From Acinetobacter lanii (GTDB lineage Bacteria > Pseudomonadota > Gammaproteobacteria > Pseudomonadales > Moraxellaceae): 64,000 bases of DNA. A program made the translations under genes and the position numbers. Position 1 is the first letter of the stretch. Every line of letters begins with the position of its first letter. A model generated the notes under the pieces. It saw only the letters and a program-made list of their open reading frames with translations. It was not told where the DNA came from and searched no databases. Below are positions 18,005 to 26,812 of the stretch, one piece after another. The DNA is taken from positions 1,674,001 through 1,738,000 of the forward strand of contig NZ_CP049916.1 of the NCBI RefSeq assembly GCF_011578285.1. The letters are read 5' to 3'.

Positions 18005-18958
18005 ATGGGTGAATTAAGTTATTCAAGTTTGAATAATTGGCTTAAGTACAAGCACTTAGTGTTGTTGGAGACCTTATCTCGAACCAATAATATGCACTTA
18101 GCAGCTGAACAAATGAACTTAAGTCAGCCCGCAATCAGTAAAATGTTGAAAGAAATTGAAAGCCTATTGGGATTTCAAATTTTTGAGCGATTGCCACGCA
18201 GTATGCCTGTGACTGCATTGGGGCAACATGTGATTCAGTACGCACGACGTGTGCTCAATGATGCACGGCATTTTGTTGAAGATATTGAAATGATGCGTCA
18301 AGGCGGTCATGGCTTTTTAAAAATTGGCGGTATCTTTGCTGCCACTGCAGTGATTATCCCGAGTTCGATTATAGAAATTAAGAAAAAATGGCCGATGTTA
18401 TCCATTGATGTGGTGGAGCAAACCAGTGATCATTTGATGGAAATGCTCAGTGAACATACCCTAGACCTTGCTATTGGTCGTTTAACCCAAGTGACGCAAC
18501 AACAATTTTTTGACTTCCAGCCTTTGGGCCCTGAGCCATTTTGTATTGTGGTCAACAGCGAACACCCGTGTGCCCATAAGACGTTCTGTCAGTTGGAAGA
18601 ACTGATGAAATGGCCGTGGTTGCTCTATCCTAAGGGAACCCCAATTCGAGAGCGTATGGAAGGGGCATTTACCCGTGCCAAAGTCAATATTCCCTTAAAT
18701 ACCATCAACACCATGTCCATGCAGACTTTCTTACAAATTTTGATGAGTGCACCGATGATTGCTATGTTGCCTGAAGCCATGGTGAGTCAGCAGGTCAAAG
18801 AAGGAAAATTAAGTATTTTGCAGACAGATTTGGTGTTAGACGCACAAGACTATGGGATTTTGACGCGTAAAGGCGAACCAATTTCAGAGATTGCTCAGAC
18901 TTTTATTGATATTTTATTAAACAATGCCAATAAAACGCAGCTCAATACAGTTACTTAA
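18005..18958 (+). CDS. LysR-family transcriptional regulator of sugar-acid genes
   Basis: 317 residues from ATG 18005 (AAGGA upstream); a GTG at 18002 is also possible. The N-terminal winged helix-turn-helix is clear (HLVLLETLSRTNNMHLAAEQM, LSQPAISKMLKEIESLLG). The effector domain begins about residue 95 (FLKIGGIFAATAVIIPSSI). Transcribed divergently from xylX-xylD. A shared palindrome in three surrounding promoters suggests that it controls the whole 14.8-25.1 kb cluster in response to a pentonate or keto-acid. The regulon is inference. Confidence 0.9.
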   Translation: MGELSYSSLNNWLKYKHLVLLETLSRTNNMHLAAEQMNLSQPAISKMLKEIESLLGFQIFERLPRSMPVTALGQHVIQYARRVLNDARHFVEDIEMMRQGGHGFLKIGGIFAATAVIIPSSIIEIKKKWPMLSIDVVEQTSDHLMEMLSEHTLDLAIGRLTQVTQQQFFDFQPLGPEPFCIVVNSEHPCAHKTFCQLEELMKWPWLLYPKGTPIRERMEGAFTRAKVNIPLNTINTMSMQTFLQILMSAPMIAMLPEAMVSQQVKEGKLSILQTDLVLDAQDYGILTRKGEPISEIAQTFIDILLNNANKTQLNTVT

Positions 18959-18960
18959 TA

Positions 18961-18998
18961 AAAAAAAGCCGATCTATCAGAATAAACCTGATAGATCG
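18961..18998 (-). terminator. Rho-independent terminator of the lactonase gene
   Basis: Stem CGATCTATCAG / CTGATAGATCG with a 7-base loop. Read on the minus strand it ends in GGC and a U7 run. It lies 26 bases past the lactonase stop. It may also help the converging LysR transcript, but there is no U run on the + side. Confidence 0.85.
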
Positions 18999-19023
18999 AC
19001 CGAGTATAAAACCAAAATTCGTT

Positions 19024-19902
19024 TTAACCTTTAAATAAAGTCTCTGCCACCCCTTGAATGCCCAAACCATGAATGGCAAATACACTGCCACGCAATTGAT
19101 TGTCACCTGGGAAACGAGGAAGCGGCGGTTGTGACATAGATGTCACATATAAAACATCTAGATTTTTTCCACCAAAAGCCATACTGGTGACTTTTTTCAC
19201 CGGCATATCGATCACACGCTCAATTTCACCCTGAGGCGAGTAGCGTACAATTTTTCCTGAATAGACTTTTGCGCTCCAGATAAAACCTTCGCTGTCTACA
19301 GTAGCACCATCGGCAGAGCCACCATCTTGGGTGTCAATGGTACATAACACTTGTTTATTACTGAGACCTTCGTTCCCGCTGCTGTAGTCGTATGACCAAA
19401 TTTCACCTTCCCATGTATCGGCAAAGTAAAATTTATCACCGCTTGGACTCCAGCAAACGCTATTCGACGTATTGATATTGCTTTCTAACTTTTCCAAGCT
19501 GAAATCCGTATTAAGACGATACAGGGAACCTGTCTTTTCATCTTCCATACGATTCATAGAACCAAAAACAAAACGTCCCTGACGGTCAACCCCACCATCA
19601 TTCAAACGATTATATGGCATATCAGGTTCAGGGTTGGTAATGAAGGTCAGTTCACCCGTTTCAAAGTCTAGGCTATATAAGCCATCTTCAAGTGCAACAA
19701 TCGCACCATTATGATTTTCTCTTAATGCATAAGAGCCGACTTTTTGATGGGTTTCCCAAGCACGTAAATTTGCACCCGACTCATCACAGGAAAATAAACG
19801 ACCGTCAACAATATCGACCCAAAATAAACGTTGTCGAATCGGATCCCAAGTTGGGACTTCACCTAAACGTGTTTTAATGTCGACAAAGACTTTAATTTCC
19901 AT
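19024..19902 (-). CDS. SMP-30/gluconolactonase-family sugar lactonase
   Basis: 292 residues, typical size for this six-bladed propeller family. Hydrolyses an aldono-lactone to the free acid, using a divalent metal. Motifs: LGEVPTWDPIRQRLFWVDI (metal Glu), YNRLNDGGVDRQGRFVFGSM (Asn/Asp ligands), NSVCWSPSGDKFYFADT, and GGSADGATVDSEGFIWSA (metal Asp). No signal peptide, so cytoplasmic. Divergent from the DenD-like operon. In the pathway it would feed the dehydratase at 14810. Xylono-, arabinono- or galactono-lactone are all plausible. Confidence 0.88.
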   Translation of the reverse strand: MEIKVFVDIKTRLGEVPTWDPIRQRLFWVDIVDGRLFSCDESGANLRAWETHQKVGSYALRENHNGAIVALEDGLYSLDFETGELTFITNPEPDMPYNRLNDGGVDRQGRFVFGSMNRMEDEKTGSLYRLNTDFSLEKLESNINTSNSVCWSPSGDKFYFADTWEGEIWSYDYSSGNEGLSNKQVLCTIDTQDGGSADGATVDSEGFIWSAKVYSGKIVRYSPQGEIERVIDMPVKKVTSMAFGGKNLDVLYVTSMSQPPLPRFPGDNQLRGSVFAIHGLGIQGVAETLFKG

Positions 19903-20022
19903 ATCTCAATTCCTGTTGCTTGCGTGCTAATCGCCTAATTTTTTAATTGAACTTTCATTAAAAATTAAATTCGCATGTTAGTCACCTGACCAATGAATAC
20001 CAATGATTTAAAATGACTATAC

Positions 20023-20039
20023 GATGAACTTAAGTTATC
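20023..20039. promoter_or_regulatory. 17-bp palindromic operator, site 2 (lactonase/denD divergent promoter)
   Basis: GATGAACTTAAGTTATC, matching sites 1 and 3 in length and the right arm AGTTATC; the left arm is degenerate. It is 120 bases upstream of the lactonase start and about 210 before the DenD-like start, within a 344-base divergent gap. Confidence 0.5.
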
Positions 20040-20246
20040 AGTCGAAATTCTAATTCAGGTCAAATCAGAAAAATATTCGACAAATGAATGATATAAAAAT
20101 AATTTCAATATTAAGTTTGTCTAAATAATAATCACAGGTTATCGGTGTTTAGCGATATGTCATTGGTAATTATGCGCCAGCATGCTTATTTATACAGCAT
20201 AGCGAAAGTGGATTCGCTCGTAACATATAAGAATGAAGGATGATCG

Positions 20247-21218
20247 ATGAATATTTTAATCACAGGCGGTACTGGTTTTATCGGTAAACAAATTGCTCAG
20301 AAACTACTTGATCTCGGCACGATCCAGTTCGATGAGCAAGCCCCTGAACAGATCAAAAAAATCACGTTATTTGATGCTTTTTCAGGAGAAGATTTACCTC
20401 AAGACCCACGTATCCAAGTGGTCACAGGTGATATCACCGATCGTGAATTGGTGTCTCAATTGACTCAAGACATTGATGTGGTTTGGCATTTAGCAGCCGT
20501 GGTCAGTTCTGCAGCTGAGGCAGATTTTGATTTAGGTATGAACGTCAATTTATATGGTCTATTAAATCTACTCGATAGTATTCGTGCGCATGGCAATCAA
20601 CCGCGTGTCATTTTTGCCAGTGGTTGTGCCGTATTTGGCGGAGATTTACCTGAAATCGTAACAGATAAGACTGTGGTGACACCGAAGTCGTCTTATGGCA
20701 TGCAAAAAGCAGTAGGTGAACTTCTGGTCGCAGATTATTCACGTAAAGGCTTTATTGATGGTCGTGTACTGCGTTTACCGACCATCGTGGTTCGCCCAGG
20801 TAAGCCGAACAAAGCAGCGTCTACTTTCTTTAGTTCCATTATTCGTGAACCGTTAAAAGGTGAAACAGCCGTATGTCCTGTACAAGCAGATACGCCAGTG
20901 TTCATCACCTCACCACGTCGTTGTGTTGAGTCAATGATTCAAGCGGCAAGTTTGTCTCCTGAGCGTTTAGGCGACAATCGTATTATTCCACTGCCTGGTC
21001 TAACAGTCACTGTCCACGAGATGTTAGAGGCACTCAAACAAGTCGCAGGTCAATCAGCAGTTGATTTGGTGAAATGGGAAGAAGACAAAACCATTCAACG
21101 TATTGTACAAAGCTGGCCCGTTCAGGTTGAAGCTAAATACGCAGAATCTCTAGGTTTTAAAGCAGATAGCAACTTCGAAAGCATTATTCAAGCACATATC
21201 GAAGACACCAAAGAGTAA
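20247..21218 (+). CDS. DenD-like NAD-dependent aldonate dehydrogenase (extended SDR)
   Basis: 323 residues. The Rossmann motif GGTGFIG is at residue 7, the catalytic YxxxK is SSYGMQKAVGEL (about 151-155), and the family block RLPTIVVRPGKPNKAASTFF is followed by EPLKGETAVCPV. These match the D-erythronate dehydrogenase (DenD) family. It oxidises a short-chain sugar acid at C2 or C3 with NAD+; the natural substrate here may be different because the DenE/OtnK partners are absent. First gene of an operon with an MFS transporter (34 bases downstream) and a HIBADH-type dehydrogenase. Confidence 0.78.
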   Translation: MNILITGGTGFIGKQIAQKLLDLGTIQFDEQAPEQIKKITLFDAFSGEDLPQDPRIQVVTGDITDRELVSQLTQDIDVVWHLAAVVSSAAEADFDLGMNVNLYGLLNLLDSIRAHGNQPRVIFASGCAVFGGDLPEIVTDKTVVTPKSSYGMQKAVGELLVADYSRKGFIDGRVLRLPTIVVRPGKPNKAASTFFSSIIREPLKGETAVCPVQADTPVFITSPRRCVESMIQAASLSPERLGDNRIIPLPGLTVTVHEMLEALKQVAGQSAVDLVKWEEDKTIQRIVQSWPVQVEAKYAESLGFKADSNFESIIQAHIEDTKE

Positions 21219-21252
21219 TGGCGAGGATCGCCAATAACAGTGAGTTAATATT

Positions 21253-22629
21253 ATGGAAAATACTCAAAACGTGTCTGCTTTAGAACAGCAGACCATTAAA
21301 AGGATTACGAAACGGATCATTCCTTTTTTGATCATTTTATTTGTGATGGCGTTTTTAGACAGAACCAATATTGGTTTTGCTGCCTTACATATGAATGAAG
21401 CGATTGGTATTACGCAAACCATATTTGGTTTAGGTGCGGGTATTTTTTTCTTAGGTTATTTCATTGCAGAAGTCCCAAGTAATGTCTTGCTTCATCGCTT
21501 TGGTGCACGTATTTGGATTGCCCGCATCATGATTACCTGGGGCATTATTGCGGCCCTGATGGGATTTATTCACACGGGCACGCAATTCATTGTCTTACGT
21601 TTCCTCTTGGGTATTGCTGAAGCCGGTTTTTTCCCAGGCGTTATTTTTTATCTGACACTGTGGTTTCCCGCACGCTACCGTGCACGTGTGTTTGCAACCT
21701 TTTATTTAGGTTTACCAATTGCTCAGATTATTGGTGCCCCTATTTCGGTCGGCTTAATGCAATGGGGTGACACACTTGGCTTTGAAGGTTGGCGTTTGAT
21801 GTACATCCTTGAGGGCATTCCATCGGTCATTTTAGGTTTAATTTGTTTAAAATATTTGACCAATACACCAAGTGAAGCGAAATGGTTAACTGCAGATCAA
21901 CGTCAGTGGCTCATGCAAACACTTGAAAAAGAAGAAAGTGAAAAAGAAGAATCTGCAGACGCACATTTAAGCAAAGGCGAACTGATTAAGCAGGTGTTTA
22001 AAAATCCGTTGGTATGGATTATGGCGCTGGTGTACTTCGGTATCACCTCAGGTTCCAATGCAATGTTCTTCTTTTTACCAAGTGTACTTGAATCATTCCG
22101 TAATACCTTTGGTATGGAAATCAGCTTAATTCAAAATGGTATGCTCACCGCTATTCCATATGCATTTGCTGCTGTGGGGATGATTTTATGGAGTCGTCGC
22201 TCCGATCGTAAACAAGAGCGTTATTTCCACGGTGCCAGTGCTGCATTAATGGCTGCGATTGCCATTGCCATCGCGTTGATTGTGAATCAACCATGGGCAA
22301 TTATCGTGGGCTTTATTTTCCTTGCGATTGGTGTATTCAGTGCAATTAACATTTTCTGGACTTTACCGGGACAAACCTTAACAGGTGTAGGGGCAGCTGC
22401 AGGGATTGGCTTAATTAACTCAGTGGGTAACTTAAGTGGTTTCACAGGCCCATATTTAACCGGTTACCTCTATACAACCACAGGTAACTATACCATTGCC
22501 TTTATGGTGATCGCTGCATTTGTAGGTATGGGCGGTTTAGGGATGATTTTGTTGGCTAAACTCAAATCAAATGCATTGAAAAAAGAGCAACAACTCAATC
22601 CAAATGCTCAAGTTGTGGAGTTGAAATGA
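21253..22629 (+). CDS. MFS sugar-acid transporter (ACS family)
   Basis: 458 residues with about 12 membrane segments. ACS-family signatures: FLDRTNIGFAALHMNEAIG after TM1, GLGAGIFFLGYFIAEVPSN, FLLGIAEAGFFPGVIFYLTLWFP, and a long charged central loop (EKEESEKEESADAHL). Late segment GAAAGIGLINSVGNLSGF. Likely proton-coupled uptake of an aldonate. Its stop overlaps the start of the next gene by 4 bases. Confidence 0.9.
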   Translation: MENTQNVSALEQQTIKRITKRIIPFLIILFVMAFLDRTNIGFAALHMNEAIGITQTIFGLGAGIFFLGYFIAEVPSNVLLHRFGARIWIARIMITWGIIAALMGFIHTGTQFIVLRFLLGIAEAGFFPGVIFYLTLWFPARYRARVFATFYLGLPIAQIIGAPISVGLMQWGDTLGFEGWRLMYILEGIPSVILGLICLKYLTNTPSEAKWLTADQRQWLMQTLEKEESEKEESADAHLSKGELIKQVFKNPLVWIMALVYFGITSGSNAMFFFLPSVLESFRNTFGMEISLIQNGMLTAIPYAFAAVGMILWSRRSDRKQERYFHGASAALMAAIAIAIALIVNQPWAIIVGFIFLAIGVFSAINIFWTLPGQTLTGVGAAAGIGLINSVGNLSGFTGPYLTGYLYTTTGNYTIAFMVIAAFVGMGGLGMILLAKLKSNALKKEQQLNPNAQVVELK

Positions 22630-23510
22630 TGATGCGTATTGGCTTCGTAGGTACGGGGATCATGGGGGCTCCCATGGTGCTTAACCTGCTTAAAGCTGGC
22701 TATAGCGTGAAAGTGTGGAATCGATCTGCTTCAAAAGCTGAAAAACTGAGAGCTGCTGGAGCTGAGCTGAGCCTACAACTTCAGGAGGTCGGTACCGACG
22801 TTGATGTTTTGATCTGTATGCTTAGCGATGGTAAAACCTGTGATGAGGTTTTATTTAGTGAAAATGGCGCAGTTTCAAAACTCAAGCAAAATACCTATGT
22901 GGTGGTGATGAGCTCTATTCCTGTAGAAACAGCGCAGGCACAGCAGCAAAAATGCCAAGCTCTGGGGCTGAACTATCTCGATGCACCTGTTTCTGGCGGT
23001 GAAAAAGGTGCGATTGAGGGGACGCTTGCCATTATGGCAGGAGGGGATCCTGAGCATTTTGAACAGGTCAAAGCCATGTTATCCAGCATGGGACGCCCAG
23101 TCTTGGTCGGACCTGCAGGTTGTGGTGAATTGTCGAAATTGGTCAATCAAATGATTGTGGCTTCCACCATTGCAACGGTCAGTGAAGGCTTGTTATTGGC
23201 CCAACAGGGTGGCGCAGATCCTGCAAAAGTCAAAGAAGCACTTTCAGGTGGTTTTGCTGATTCACCCATTTTGCAACAACACGGTCAACGCATGTTGAAT
23301 GCACAATTCCAACCGGGCGGTGCGGCTAAAACGCAGTTAAAAGACACTCAGACTGCTGTGAACTATGCACAAAGTCTAGACTTAAATCTTCCGGTGATCA
23401 GCTTGGTCAATCAACTTTTTGCATATTTGGTTGAAGCAGGTGACGGAGATTTGGATCATTCTTCACTCATTCGACAGATCCAAAGGTTAAATCACCTAGA
23501 ACTGTCTTAA
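22626..23510 (+). CDS. 3-hydroxyisobutyrate dehydrogenase-family oxidoreductase (LtnD/GarR-like)
   Basis: 294 residues; several in-frame ATGs (22626, 22629, 22632). Rossmann IGFVGTGIMGAPMVLNLLKAGY at residue 5, the HIBADH substrate motif DAPVSGGEKGAIEGTLAIMAGG (about 121), and the catalytic Lys in GELSKLVNQMIVASTIA (about 171). Reduces or oxidises a beta-hydroxyacid such as threonate, tartronate semialdehyde or a related sugar acid. Last gene of the operon, closed by a strong terminator. Confidence 0.85.
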   Translation: MMMRIGFVGTGIMGAPMVLNLLKAGYSVKVWNRSASKAEKLRAAGAELSLQLQEVGTDVDVLICMLSDGKTCDEVLFSENGAVSKLKQNTYVVVMSSIPVETAQAQQQKCQALGLNYLDAPVSGGEKGAIEGTLAIMAGGDPEHFEQVKAMLSSMGRPVLVGPAGCGELSKLVNQMIVASTIATVSEGLLLAQQGGADPAKVKEALSGGFADSPILQQHGQRMLNAQFQPGGAAKTQLKDTQTAVNYAQSLDLNLPVISLVNQLFAYLVEAGDGDLDHSSLIRQIQRLNHLELS

Positions 23511-23512
23511 AC

Positions 23513-23545
23513 AAAAAAACTAGCTTCCGAGCTAGTTTTTTTTTA
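23513..23545 (+). terminator. Rho-independent terminator after the DenD-like operon
   Basis: Stem ACTAGCT / AGCTAGT with a TCCG loop, followed by a run of nine T; an A7 run precedes it. Confidence 0.9.
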
Positions 23546-23616
23546 CCTGAACTGATTGTTCTTATTTGTTATTGTACTTTTCACATATCGAATCAACTTA
23601 GCTGTATAACCTATTA

Positions 23617-23633
23617 GATAACTTTTAGTTATC
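23617..23633. promoter_or_regulatory. 17-bp palindromic operator, site 3 (MFS promoter)
   Basis: GATAACT TTT AGTTATC, a perfect palindrome about its centre and the best copy of the motif. 163 bases before the MFS gene at 23797. Confidence 0.6.
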
Positions 23634-23796
23634 AAATATTTGAAAAATATAATTGGTACTCATCAAATGCCCCCTCTATATTGCGTTGAGTGAAAAAGTC
23701 ATGGCCTGCGAGTAATAGAATTTGCCATTGAATCGCTGATTCACTTACTCGAATGGATTCGACTTTTAGACGACTAAAATGTCATAAGGATATGGA

Positions 23797-25125
23797 ATGA
23801 GTTTAAAGAAGGTACATAAGCACTCTTGGGTTTCCTTGGCTGTCTGTTGGGTGATATGGGTTGTGATTGCCTACGACCGCGAGTTGATCTTCCGTGCAGC
23901 CAATTCAATCTGTGAAGAGTTTACGCTCACTCCAACCGAATGGGGTTATACCATTGCCGCAATTACTTTAGCGCTGGCTTTGCTCGGTATTCCGATTAAC
24001 GCATTCAGCGATAAACATGCCTCAGGCTGGAAAAGAGCGCTATTCCAATGGCCTTTAATTGTCGGTTTTACTTTCATCTCATTACTTTCAGGCATTACCT
24101 CACTCAGTAATTCTTTTTATAAGTTTGCTTCATTGCGTATCTTGGTTTCTTTAGGTTGTGGTGTTGCTGAACCTGTTGGGGTAAGTAACACAGCCGAATG
24201 GTGGCCAAAAGAACACCGCGGCTTCGCGATTGGTGCGCATCATGCCGGTTATCCTGTAGGTGCAATGCTCAGTGGTGTAGTGACAGCAGCGATCATCTAT
24301 TACTTTGGTCCTGAAAATTGGCGCTATGCATTTTTTCTAGGCATTATGCTCGCTGTTCCAGCGTTGACCTTTTGGGTCTGGTATTCAACCAAACAACGTT
24401 ATGCAGAATTTCATCAATCTTGCTTAGACAATGGCTTCACTCCACCAATGGAGTTGGAACAAGAAAAGCCAGCAATCGCAGCATCAACTGTGAAACAAAG
24501 CCCTTTAAAAAAGACACTGCGCTCACGTGGAATTTTGTTTACAGCAGGCAGCACCTTAATCACCCATGTGGTATATATTGGTTTTCTGACGATTTTTCCT
24601 GCTTATTTATATAATATTGTGGGTCTCGATTTAGCCAAGGCTGCAGGTTTAAGTGCTGTGTTCACTGTTACAGGTATTTTAGGCCAACTGTTTTGGCCGA
24701 CGCTTTCCGATAAAATTGGTCGTCGAAAAACCTTGATTTTGTGTGGGATTTGGATGGCAATTGGGATTGCAAGCTTCTGTCTGACTCAAGGCATCGTTTC
24801 CGTAATCATTATTCAATTGGTCTTTGGATTCTCTGCCAATGCGATTTGGCCGATCTTTTATGCCACTGCTTCTGATTATGCTGATCAAGACTCAATGGGT
24901 ACGGCGAACAGCATCATTACCTGTGCACTGTATGTAGGCGGTGCGATTGCGCCTATTTTGATGGGCTATTTATTGACTGAATTTGGTGGATGGCACAGTG
25001 CAACCGGTTACACTTGGTGTTTCTTACTGATGTCGGCTTGTGCAATGGTAGGCGTCGCACTACAAATTATTTTAAGTTTGATTGTCCGTAACGAAGAAAA
25101 ACAACAGCGTTTGCTCGGTAATTAA
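23797..25125 (+). CDS. MFS transporter, probable organic/sugar acid uptake
   Basis: 442 residues, about 12 membrane segments, with a central charged loop near residues 205-245. The cytoplasmic loop motif DKIGRRKTL (about 307) and the FSDKHASGWKRA loop after TM2 are MFS hallmarks. The acidic-arginine pair in TM1 (AYDRELIFRAAN) resembles anion:cation symporters. A stand-alone gene with its own palindromic operator, ending in a terminator; likely coregulated with the pentonate cluster. Confidence 0.85.
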   Translation: MSLKKVHKHSWVSLAVCWVIWVVIAYDRELIFRAANSICEEFTLTPTEWGYTIAAITLALALLGIPINAFSDKHASGWKRALFQWPLIVGFTFISLLSGITSLSNSFYKFASLRILVSLGCGVAEPVGVSNTAEWWPKEHRGFAIGAHHAGYPVGAMLSGVVTAAIIYYFGPENWRYAFFLGIMLAVPALTFWVWYSTKQRYAEFHQSCLDNGFTPPMELEQEKPAIAASTVKQSPLKKTLRSRGILFTAGSTLITHVVYIGFLTIFPAYLYNIVGLDLAKAAGLSAVFTVTGILGQLFWPTLSDKIGRRKTLILCGIWMAIGIASFCLTQGIVSVIIIQLVFGFSANAIWPIFYATASDYADQDSMGTANSIITCALYVGGAIAPILMGYLLTEFGGWHSATGYTWCFLLMSACAMVGVALQIILSLIVRNEEKQQRLLGN

Positions 25126-25194
25126 TACGGATTCATAAAGCGTCACTATTACGCCATTAAAATAACATAAAGACTCAATACGCCTTATACACAC

Positions 25195-25231
25195 AAGACC
25201 CAGTCAAACTCAATTTGGCTGGGTCTTTTTT
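25195..25231 (+). terminator. Rho-independent terminator after the MFS gene
   Basis: Stem AAGACCCAG / CTGGGTCTT with a 15-base loop and a T6 run. Confidence 0.88.
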
Positions 25232-25247
25232 ATGCTTATCTATGATA

Positions 25248-25308
25248 TGTTGAATATATCAACACACCATCAGATTTACATATTTAAATATATAAATGTA
25301 TAATGATT
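25248..25308. promoter_or_regulatory. Palindromic promoter region of the old yellow enzyme/ArsR operon
   Basis: Two inverted repeats precede the gene: TGTTGA-5-TCAACA (25248-25264) and an AT-rich ACATATTTA / TAAATGT pair (about 25277-25298). Either could bind the ArsR-type regulator encoded downstream; this is inference. Confidence 0.4.
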
Positions 25309-25330
25309 TTTTTTGAATTGTTTTTTAAAC

Positions 25331-26444
25331 ATGTCTGATCTTTTTTCTCCTGTACAGTTGGGTAACCTTCAACTGAAAAATCGTATTGTTCTCCCGCCTT
25401 TAACCCGTTGCCGTAGCAGTCAACCCGGCAATGTACCGAATGATTTAATGTGTGAATACTATACGCAACGTACTTCAGCCGGCTTTATGGTGACTGAAGG
25501 CACGCAAATTGAGCCACGTGGTCAGGGTTATGCATGGACACCGGGTATTCACAGCGCCGAGCAAATCGAAGGCTGGAAAAAAATCACCACATCTGTTCAT
25601 GCCAATAATGGCATCATTTTCTGTCAACTATGGCATGTGGGTCGCGTTTCTCATGTGACTTTACAGCCAAATCAACAGGCACCGATTGCCCCTTCAGCCA
25701 TTCCTGCCACCAGTGTGAATGTGTTTATTGAAACAGGTCCACAGCAAGGTGAGTTGACCAAACCGAGTATGCCGCGTGCTTTAAGCATTGAAGAAATTCA
25801 GGAAGTCGTTCAGTTATATAAAAAAGCAGCTGAAAACGCTAAAACAGCCGGCTTTGATGGGGTAGAACTACACTGTGCCAATGGCTACTTGGTCAATCAA
25901 TTTATCTCAGCCCATAGTAATCAGCGTGATGACATCTATGGTGGCTCACTTGAAAATCGTCTCAGATTTTTAAAAGAAATCGTGATGGCTGTAAGTGAGG
26001 TTTTTGGTTCAGAACGTGTAGGTGTACGCTTTGCTCCATTATTTAGTTCAACCGATGAAGAACGTGTGTATTTGGGGTTGGTAGAAGAAGACCCACATCA
26101 TACCTATATTGAAGCCTGTAAATTGTTGAACAGTTTAAATATTGGTTATCTATCGATTGCTGAAGCGGATTGGGACAATGCCCCTGATTTGCCTGAGCTT
26201 CCGTCAAGAACTTAGACAAGTCTTTACTGCGCCGATTATTTATTCAGGAAAATACACCTTAGAAAAAGCGCAATATATGCTCGATCAAGGTTGGGGGGAT
26301 TTATTTGGATTCGGACGTGCATTTATTGCCAATCCAGATTTACCTGCACGACTGCAGCATCAATGGCCGTTAAACGAACTTGATCCAACTTCAATGTATG
26401 GTGGTACGGAAAAAGGGTATACTTCTTATCCTTATTATCGTTAA
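25331..26444 (+). pseudogene. Old yellow enzyme family flavin oxidoreductase, frameshifted
   Basis: FMN/NAD(P)H-dependent ene-reductase family (NemA/XenB-like). The N-terminal part from ATG 25331 shows SDLFSPVQLGNLQLKNRIVL, LPPLTRCRSSQPGN, FCQLWHVGRVSH, the catalytic segment ELHCANGYLVNQFISAHSN and GGSLENRLRFL. The frame breaks at about 26200: the first frame stops at 26215, while the FRQELRQVFTAPIIYSGKYT and DLFGFGRAFIANPDLPARL end lies one frame over. A one-base insertion or two-base deletion accounts for it. Without the C-terminal FMN phosphate site the enzyme should be inactive. A sequencing error is the alternative. Confidence 0.88.
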
Positions 26445-26459
26445 TATTCGCTATGACAC

Positions 26460-26783
26460 ATGAGTATATCCACGGAAGAGTTTCTAAAAGTGATTTCCAA
26501 CCCCACGCGAAAACTAGTGTTGGAGTGGCTTAAAAATCCAAGTGAATCTTTTCAGGACTATACGCAGTTGTACCCGTATGAACAATACGGGGTTTGTGCC
26601 AGCTTAATTCAACAGAAATTAGGGTTATCACAACCAGCAACCTCTTTGAGCATTAAGTTTTTGCAGGATAGTCAGCTCTTATTGGCCACTAAGGTGGGTA
26701 AATGGACCTATTATCGGAGAAATGAAGATTTAATCGATCTTGCACTGCAAAACTTATACTCAGAATTAAAGGCTGAACAATAG
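26460..26783 (+). CDS. ArsR-family winged-helix regulator
   Basis: 107 residues. The helix-turn-helix covers VISNPTRKLVLEWLKNP and LIQQKLGLSQPATSLSIKFLQD, with the wing LLLATKVGKWTYYRRNE. No obvious metal-binding CxC pair; one Cys in GVCASLI. It follows the old yellow enzyme by 15 bases, as is common for this pair, where the regulator senses an electrophile or redox signal. Its stop lies inside the terminator stem. Confidence 0.88.
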   Translation: MSISTEEFLKVISNPTRKLVLEWLKNPSESFQDYTQLYPYEQYGVCASLIQQKLGLSQPATSLSIKFLQDSQLLLATKVGKWTYYRRNEDLIDLALQNLYSELKAEQ

Positions 26784-26795
26784 TTCAGCCTTTTT
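26768..26795 (+). terminator. Rho-independent terminator overlapping the arsR stop
   Basis: Stem AAAGGCTGAAC / GTTCAGCCTTT with a 4-base loop and T5. The ArsR stop codon is in the loop. Confidence 0.9.
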
Positions 26796-26812
26796 GATTT
26801 TCAATGTAACTT

